Assembly (NCBI GenBank): GCA_012295275.1
Contig: SMMR01000016.1
Location: forward strand, 1-39,764
Length of the DNA: 39,764 nucleotides
Reading direction: 5' to 3'
Source of the DNA: Chrysomallon squamiferum
Lineage: Eukaryota; Mollusca; Gastropoda; Neomphalida; Peltospiridae
The translations under genes and the position numbers were made by a program. This document shows, piece after piece, positions 32,801 to 39,764 of this stretch (its first letter is position 1; each line of letters starts with the position of its first letter). The notes beneath the pieces were generated by a model, which did no database searches, was not told the DNA's origin, and saw only the letters and a list, made by a program, of their open reading frames with translations.

Positions 32801-35800
32801 TAGCATTTTCAACGAAACTTGAAAAAATTCGATTTTCAAAAGTTGAAAATCCGTGTGGCACTTTTCCGTTTGGTCGGGAAAAATATTTCGACGTGTGCAA
32901 AAGGTGCGCGCCGTCGGGGCGAGTGTGGCAAAAGCGTTTCCAACATTTACCAAAGGTGCTGCACCTTTTGAAAATGCGTTTGAAAAAAAAAACGAGCAAA
33001 TTTTCAAAAAACATGTGCGTTTTTGTGCACGTGTCGGAAACGAGTTGTTCCCCTTAGGTGGGGCGTGCGGCACTTTTGACCCGTGTCGGGCAACCCTTGC
33101 CCCACTTTTGGGTATGTGCGCCCGATTTTTCCCACGTGCTCGGAAAAAGTTATTGCACTTTGAAAAAGGTACCCCTAGCATTTTCAACGAAACTTGAAAA
33201 AATTCGATTTTCAAAAGTTGAAAATCCGTGTGGCACTTTTCCGTTTGGTCGGGAAAAATATTTCGACGTGTGCAAAAGGTGCGCGCCGTCGGGGCGAGTG
33301 TGGCAAAAGCGTTTCCAACATTTACCAAAGGTGCTGCACCTTTTGAAAATGCGTTTGAAAAAAAACGAGCAAATTTTCAAAAACATGTGCGTTTTTTGTG
33401 CACGTGTCGGAAACGAGTTGTTCCCCTTGGGTGGGGCGTGCGGCACTTTTGACCCGTGTCGGGCAACCCTTGCCCCACTTTTGGGTATGTGCGCCCGATT
33501 TTTCCCACGTGCTCGGAAAAAGTTATTGCACTTTGAAAAAGGTACCCCTAGCATTTTCAACGAAACTTGAAAAAATTCGATTTTCAAAAGTTGAAAATCC
33601 GTGTGGCACTTTTCCGTTTGGTCGGGAAAAATATTTCGACGATGTGCAAAGGTGCGCGCCGTCGGGGCGAGTGTGGCAAAAGCGTTTCCAACATTTACCA
33701 AAGGTGCTGCACCTTTTGAAAATGCGTTTGAAAAAAAACGAGCAAATTTTCAAAAACATGTGCGTTTTTTGTGCACGTGTCGGAAACGAGTTGTTCCCCT
33801 TGGGTGGGGCGTGCGGCACTTTTGACCCGTGTCGGGCAACCCTTGCCCCTTTTGGGTATGTGCGCCCGATTTTTCCACGTGCTCGGAAAAGTTATTGCAC
33901 TTTGAAAAAGGTACCCCTAGCATTTTCAACGAAACTTGAAAAAATTCGATTTTCAAAAGTTGAAAATCCGTGTGGCACTTTTCCGTTTGGTCGGGAAAAA
34001 TATTTCGACGTGTGCAAAAGGTGCGCGCCGTCGGGGCGAGTGTGGCAAAAGCGTTTCCAACATTTACCAAAGGTGCTGCACCTTTTGAAAATGCGTTGAA
34101 AAAAAAAAAACGAGCAAATTTTCAAAAACATGTGCGTTTTTGTGCACGTGTCGGAAACGAGTTTGTTTCCCCTTGGGTGGGGCGTGCGGCACTTTTGACC
34201 CGTGTCGGGCAACCCTTGCCCTTACTTTTGGGTATGTGCGCCCGATTTTTCCACGTGCTCGGAAAAAGTTATTGCACTTTGAAAAAGGTACCCCTAGCAT
34301 TTTCAACGAAACTTGAAAAAATTCGATTTTCAAAAGTTGAAAATCCGTGTGGCACTTTTCCGTTTGGTCGGGAAAAATATTTCGACGTGTGCAAAAGGTG
34401 CGCGCCGTCGGGGCGAGTGTGGCAAAAGCGTTTCCAACATTTACCAAAGGTGCTGCACCTTTTGAAAATGCGTTTGAAAAAAAAACGAGCAAATTTTCAA
34501 AAACATGTGCGTTTTTTGTGCACGTGTCGGAAACGAGTTGTTCCCCTTAGGGTGGGGCGTGCGGCACTTTTGACCCGTGTCGGGCAACCCTTGCCCCACT
34601 TTTGGGTATGTGCGCCCGATTTTTCCCACGTGCTCGGAAAAAGTTATTGCACTTTGAAAAAAGGTACCCCTAGCATTTTCAACGAAACTTGAAAAAATTC
34701 GATTTTCAAAGTTGAAAATCCGTGTGTGCTTTTCCGTTTGGTCGGGAAAAATATTTCGACGTGTGCAAAGGTGCGCGCCGTCGGGGCGAGTGTGGCAAAA
34801 GCGTTTCCAACATTTACCAAAGGTGCTGCACCTTTTGAAAATGCGTTGAAAAAAACGAGCAAATTTTCAAAAACATGTGCGTTTTTTGTGCACGTGTCGG
34901 AAACGAGTTGTTCCCCTTTGGGTGGGGCGTGCGGCACTTTTGACCCGTGTCGGGCAACCCTTGCCCCTTACTTTTGGGTATGTGCGCCCGATTTTTCCAC
35001 GTGCTCGGAAAAAGTTATTGCACTTTGAAAAAGGTACCCCTAGCATTTTCAACGAAACTTGAAAAATTCGATTTTCAAAAGTTGAAAATCCGTGTGTACT
35101 TTTCCGTTTGGTCGGGAAAAATATTTCGACGTGTGCAAAGGTGCGCGCCGTCGGGGGGCGAGTGTGGCAAAAGCGTTTCCAACATTTACCAAAGGTGCTG
35201 CACCTTTTGAAAATGCGTTTGAAAAAAAACGAGCAAATTTTCAAAAAAACATGTGCGTTTTTTTGTGCACGTGTCGGAAACGAGTTGTTCCCCTTAGGTG
35301 GGGCGTGCGGCACTTTTGACCCGTGTCGGGCAACCCTTGCCCACTTTTTGGGTATGTGCGCCCGATTTTTCCCCGTGCTCGGAAAAAGTTATTGCACTTT
35401 GAAAAAAAGGTACCCCTAGCATTTTCAACGAAACTTGAAAAAATTCGATTTTCAAAGTTGAAAATCCGTGTGGCACTTTTCCGTTTGGTCGGGAAAAATA
35501 TTTCGACGTGTGCAAAAGGTGCGCGCCGTCGGGGCGAGTGTGGCAAAAGCGTTTCCAACATTTACCAAAGGTGCTGCACCTTTTGAAAATGCGTTTGAAA
35601 AAAACGAGCAAATTTTCAAAAACATGTGCGTTTTTTTTGTGCACGTGTCGGAAACGAGTTGTTCCCCTTAGGTGGGGCGTGCGGCACTTTTGACCCGTGT
35701 CGGGCAACCCTTGCCCCACTTTTGGGTATGTGCGCCCGATTTTTCCCACGTGCTCGGAAAAAGTTATTGCACTTTGAAAAAGGTACCCCTAGCATTTTCA

Positions 35801-38436
35801 ACGAAACTTGAAAAAATTCGATTTTCAAAGTTGAAAATCCGTGTGGCACTTTTCCGTTTGGTCGGGAAAAATATTTCGACGTGTGCAAAAGGTGCGCGCC
35901 GTCGGGGCGAGTGTGGCAAAAGCGTTTCCAACATTTACCAAAGGTGCTGCACCTTTTGAAAATGCGTTTGAAAAAAAAAAACGAGCAATTTTTTCAAAAC
36001 ATGTGCGTTTTTGTGCACGTGTCGGAAACGAGTTGTTCCCCTTGGGTGGGGCGTGCGGCACTTTTGACCCGTGTCGGGCAACCCTTGCCCCACTTTTGGG
36101 TATGTGCGCCCGATTTTTCCCACGTGCTCGGAAAAAGTTATTGCACTTTGAAAAAGGTACCCCTAGCATTTTCAACGAAACTTGAAAAAATTCGATTTTC
36201 AAAGTTGAAAATCCGTGTGGCACTTTTCCGTTTGGTCGGGAAAAATATTTCGACGTGTGCAAAAGGTGCGCGCCGTCGGGGCGAGTGTGGCAAAAGCGTT
36301 TCCAACATTTACCAAAGGTGCTGCACCTTTTGAAAATGCGTTGAAAAAAAAAACGAGCAAATTTTCAAAAACATGTGCGTTTTTTGTGCACGTGTCGGAA
36401 ACGAGTTGTTCCCCTTAGGTGGGGCGTGCGGCACTTTTGACCCGTGTCGGGCAACCCTGCCCCCCACTTTTGGGTATGTGCGCCCGATTTTTCCCACGTG
36501 CTCGGAAAAAGTTATTGCACTTTGAAAAAGGTACCCCTAGCATTTTCAACGAAACTTGAAAAAATTCGATTTTCAAAAGTTGAAAATCCGTGTGGCACTT
36601 TTCCGTTTGGTCGGGAAAAATATTTCGACGTGTGCAAAGGTGCGCGCCGTCGGGGGGCGAGTGTGGCAAAAGCGTTTCCAACATTTACCAAAGGTGCTGC
36701 ACCTTTTGAAAATGCGTTTGAAAAAAAAAAAAACGAGCAAATTTTCAAAACATGTGCGTTTTTGTGCACGTGTCGGAAACGAGTTGTTCCCCTTGGGTGG
36801 GGCGTGCGGCACACCTTTTTGACCCGTGTCGGGCAACCCTTGCCCCACTTTTGGGTATGTGCGCCCGATTTTTCCCACGTGCTCGGAAAAAGTTATTGCA
36901 CTTTGAAAAAGGTACCCCTAGCATTTTCAACGAAACTTGAAAAAATTCGATTTTCAAAAGTTGAAAATCCGTGTGGCACTTTTCCGTTTGGTCGGGAAAA
37001 ATATTTCGACGTGTGCAAAAGGTGCGCGCCGTCGGGGCGAGTGTGGCAAAAGCGTTTCCAACATTTACCAAAGGTGCTGCACCTTTTGAAAATGCGTTTG
37101 AAAAAAAAACGAGCAAATTTTCAAAAACATGTGCGTTTTTTGTGCACGTGTCGGAAACGAGTTGTTCCCCTTGGGTGGGGCGTGCGGCACTTTTGACCCG
37201 TGTCGGGCAACCCTTGCCCCACTTTTGGGTATGTGCGCCCGATTTTTCCACGTGCTCGGAAAAGTTATTGCACTTTGAAAAAGGTACCCCTAGCATTTTC
37301 AACGAAACTTGAAAAATTCGATTTTCAAAAGTTGAAAATCCGTGTGCACTTTTCCGTTTGGTCGGGAAAAATATTTCGACGTGTGCAAAGGTGCGCGCCG
37401 TCGGGGCGAGTGTGGCAAAAGCGTTTCCAACATTTACCAAAGGTGCTGCACCTTTTGAAAATGCGTTTGAAAAAAAAAACGAGCAAATTTTCAAAAACAT
37501 GTGCGTTTTTTGTGCACGTGTCGGAAACGAGTTGTTCCCCTTGGGTGGGGCGTGCGGCACTTTTGACCCGTGTCGGGCAACCCTTGCCCCACTTTTGGGT
37601 ATGTGCGCCCGATTTTTCCCACGTGCTCGGAAAAAGTTATTGCACTTTGAAAAAGGTACCCCTAGCATTTTCAACGAAACTTGAAAAAATTCGATTTTCA
37701 AAAGTTGAAAATCCGTGTGGCACTTTTCCGTTTGGTCGGGAAAAATATTTCGACGTGTGCAAAAGGTGCGCGCCGTCGGGGCGAGTGTGGCAAAAGCGTT
37801 TCCAACATTTACCAAAGGTGCTGCACCTTTTGAAAATGCGTTTGAAAAAAAACGAGCAAATTTTTCAAAACATGTGCGTTTTTTTGTGCACGTGTCGGAA
37901 ACGAGTTGTTCCCCTTGGGTGGGGCGTGCGGCACTTTTGACCCGTGTCGGGCAACCCTGCCCCACTTTTGGGTATGTGCGCCCGATTTTTCCACGTGCTC
38001 GGAAAAGTTATTGCACTTTGAAAAAGGTACCCCTAGCATTTTCAACGAAACTTGAAAAAATTCGATTTTCAAAAGTTGAAAATCCGTGTGGCACTTTTCC
38101 GTTTGGTCGGGAAAAATATTTCGACGTGTGCAAAAGGTGCGCTCCGTCGGGGCGAGTGTGGCAAAAGCGTTTCCAACATTTACCAAAGGTGCTGCACCTT
38201 TTGAAAATGCGTTTGAAAAAAAACGAGCAAATTTTCAAAAACATGTGCGTTTTTTGTGCACGTGTCGGAAACGAGTTGTTCCCCTTGGGTGGGGCGTGCG
38301 GCACTTTTGACCCGTGTCGGGCAACCCTTGCCCCACTTTTGGGTATGTGCGCCCGATTTTTCCCACGTGCTCGGAAAAAGTTATTGCACTTTGAAAAAGG
38401 TACCCCTAGCATTTTCAACGAAACTTGAAAAAATTC

Positions 38437-38809
38437 GATTTTCAAAAGTTGAAAATCCGTGTGGCACTTTTCCGTTTGGTCGGGAAAAATATTTCGACGT
38501 GTGCAAAAGGTGCGCGCCGTCGGGGCGAGTGTGGCAAAAGCGTTTCCAACATTTACCAAAGGTGCTGCACCTTTTGAAAATGCGTTTGAAAAAAAACGAG
38601 CAAATTTTCAAAAACATGTGCGTTTTTTGTGCACGTGTCGGAAACGAGTTGTTCCCCTTGGGTGGGGCGTGCGGCACTTTTGACCCGTGTCGGGCAACCC
38701 TTGCCCCACTTTTGGGTATGTGCGCCCGATTTTTCCCACGTGCTCGGAAAAAGTTATTGCACTTTGAAAAAGGTACCCCTAGCATTTTCAACGAAACTTG
38801 AAAAAATTC
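38437..38809. repeat. Reference right-family monomer (U103, 373 bp)
   Basis: A typical right-domain unit. It differs from U1 by twelve substitutions that are fixed across the right domain, plus small run-length changes, which is roughly 3 percent divergence. It carries the perfect 17-bp palindrome at 38558-38574, the CENP-B-box-like segment at 38469-38485, an A-tract of eight, and both CACGTG boxes. I count about 27 CpG dinucleotides in the unit, so it is not visibly CpG-depleted. Confidence 0.88.
38558..38574. other. Perfect 17-bp palindrome AAAGGTGC-T-GCACCTTT (U103 example)
   Basis: Eight-base arms flank a single central T. In the left family the right arm reads GCCCCTTT, one mismatch (122-138 in U1). 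From U29 onward the C-to-A change at this position completes the palindrome, and nearly all later units keep it. U31 has lost the central three bases and forms a perfect 14-bp palindrome instead; U32, U41 and U54 have indels that break it. Confidence 0.8.
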
Positions 38810-39550
38810 GATTTTCAAAAGTTGAAAATCCGTGTGGCACTTTTCCGTTTGGTCGGGAAAAATATTTCGACGTGTGCAAAAGGTGCGCGCCGTCGGGGCG
38901 AGTGTGGCAAAAGCGTTTCCAACATTTACCAAAGGTGCTGCACCTTTTGAAAATGCGTTTGAAAAAAAACGAGCAAATTTTCAAAACATGTGCGTTTTTG
39001 TGCACGTGTCGGAAACGAGTTGTTCCCCTTGGGTGGGGCGTGCGGCACTTTTGACCCGTGTCGGGCAACCCTTGCCCCACTTTTGGGTATGTGCGCCCGA
39101 TTTTTCCCACGTGCTCGGAAAAAGTTATTGCACTTTGAAAAAGGTACCCCTAGCATTTTCAACGAAACTTGAAAAATTCGATTTTCAAAAGTTGAAAATC
39201 CGTGTGGCACTTTTCCGTTTGGTCGGGAAAAATATTTCGACGTGTGCAAAAGGTGCGCGCCGTCGGGGCGAGTGTGGCAAAAGCGTTTCCAACATTTACC
39301 AAAGGTGCTGCACCTTTTGAAAATGCGTTTGAAAAAAACGAGCAAATTTTCAAAAACATGTGCGTTTTTTGTGCACGTGTCGGAAACGAGTTGTTCCCCT
39401 TGGGTGGGGCGTGCGGCACTTTTGACCCGTGTCGGGCAACCCTTGCCCCTTACTTTTGGGTATGTGCGCCCGATTTTTCCACGTGCTCGGAAAAGTTATT
39501 GCACTTTGAAAAAGGTACCCCTAGCATTTTCAACGAAACTTGAAAAATTC

Positions 39551-39764
39551 GATTTTCAAAAGTTGAAAATCCGTGTGGCACTTTTCCGTTTGGTCGGGAA
39601 AAATATTTCGACGTGTGCAAAAGGTGCGCGCCGTCGGGGCGAGTGTGGCAAAAGCGTTTCCAACATTTACCAAAGGTGCTGCACCTTTTGAAAATGCGTT
39701 TGAAAAACGAGCAAATTTTCAAAAACATGTGCGTTTTTGTGCACGTCGGAAACGAGTTGTTCCC
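39551..39764. repeat. Partial terminal monomer U106, cut by the window edge
   Basis: The first 214 bases of a right-family unit are present and end inside GAGTTGTTCCC. Its A-tract after GCGTTTG has only five A, the shortest in the window, and GCACGTCGG replaces the usual GCACGTGTCGG, which destroys that CACGTG box. The truncation comes from the window limit and is not a biological array end. Confidence 0.95.

Larger units (their letters stand above)
23858..39550. repeat. Right homogenised domain (U64-U105), 'CACTTTTCCGTTTGG' family
   Basis: Unit starts are 23858, 24232, 24608, 24981, 25358, 25732, 26103, 26475, 26848, 27226, 27600, 27973, 28344, 28721, 29096, 29472, 29844, 30217, 30588, 30962, 31335, 31712, 32084, 32458, 32831, 33206, 33579, 33948, 34325, 34701, 35070, 35447, 35820, 36194, 36568, 36949, 37320, 37693, 38064, 38437, 38810 and 39180. 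All carry the T state (CACTTTTCC or its one-base-shorter form CACTTTCC), introduced at 23888. Lengths run 369-381 bp with a mean of about 373.6. Units such as U89, U102 and U103 appear nearly identical by eye. Remaining variation consists of A-tract length, CTTGGG versus CTTAGG, CCCCACTT versus CTTACTT, and one-base losses in short runs. Confidence 0.95.
1..39764. repeat. Satellite DNA tandem array, ~373-bp monomer, 105 full copies plus one partial
   Basis: The same unit recurs head to tail from the first to the last base with no interruption and no inverted copy. Taking the GATTTTC dyad as unit start gives 106 starts, with spacings of 369-391 bp and an overall mean near 377 bp. Landmarks in order within a unit are: the A/T-rich dyad, a CCGTGTGGCAC block, a TCGGGAAAAATATTTC block, a GC-rich GGTGCGCGCCGTCGG block, CGTTTCCAACATTTACC, an A-tract, CACGTGTCGGAAACGAG, GGGCAACCCTTGCCC, CCCACGTGCTC, AAGGTACCCCTAGC and TTTTCAACGAAACTTG. 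The array runs off both edges, so its full size is unknown. The monomer size, array length and CAAAA words suit plant satellite DNA, but family and host are not identified. Satellites of this kind are normally heterochromatic; whether this one is centromeric, subtelomeric or interstitial cannot be read from the sequence. Confidence 0.98.

Noticed and set aside
36745-37965. 406-codon open frame on the minus strand
   Set aside because: Same cause as above: it spans more than three monomers and translates the reverse complement of the satellite, with motif order set by the repeat.
1-39764. CRISPR array
   Set aside because: There are no short conserved repeats separated by unique spacers; the whole ~373-bp unit is repeated, and no cas-like gene is present.
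1-39764. Ribosomal DNA intergenic spacer subrepeats or telomeric repeat
   Set aside because: No rRNA gene sequence and no simple telomeric 5-8-mer run is present. A 40-kb pure array of one monomer is better explained as satellite DNA.
1-39764. Transposable element insertion or solo LTR inside the array
   Set aside because: Unit spacing never departs from 369-391 bp, so there is no room for an insertion, and no target-site duplication or non-satellite block is seen.

Overview
The whole window is one uninterrupted, head-to-tail tandem array of a satellite DNA monomer of about 373 bp. It holds 105 complete monomers and one cut-off monomer at the right edge. Counting each unit from its GATTTTC dyad, U1 begins at 1 and U106 at 39551; every unit start is listed in the domain entries. 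No array edge, unique sequence, transposon insertion, RNA gene or believable protein gene is visible. This is eukaryotic satellite heterochromatin (centromeric, pericentromeric, subtelomeric or knob-type). The monomer repeats the pentamer CAAAA several times, a word reported as enriched in plant satellites, and its length is close to two nucleosome repeats. A plant host is therefore a reasonable guess, but I do not recognise the satellite family or the species.

Layout. (1) Left domain, 1-10235, U1-U27: the 'G/GC' family, with mean unit length about 379 bp and many homopolymer and short-word indels. (2) Transition zone, 10236-23857, U28-U63: at least twelve positions change one after another from the left-type to the right-type base, mostly in a cumulative order. 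There is a mosaic stretch around 15551-18188. (3) Right domain, 23858-39550, U64-U105: the 'T/TT' family, with mean unit length about 373.6 bp, much more uniform, and with no further array-wide substitution. (4) Partial unit U106, 39551-39764.

Each monomer carries several inverted repeats: a 9-bp-arm A/T-rich dyad, a TTTTCAA/TTGAAAA dyad, a GGGCAA/TTGCCC hairpin, an imperfect hairpin enclosing a hypervariable A-tract, and AAAGGTGC/GCACCTTT, which becomes perfect only from U29 onward. It also has two CACGTG boxes and a sequence matching 7 of the 9 core positions of the mammalian CENP-B box. Several fixed substitutions fall in dyad spacers or in degenerate positions of these motifs.

The most informative signals are the ordered staircase of substitutions between two homogenised families and a by-eye case for a 15-monomer (about 5.6 kb) higher-order period in the right half. 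The long open frames present on both strands are by-products of a stop-poor repeat and are not annotated as genes.
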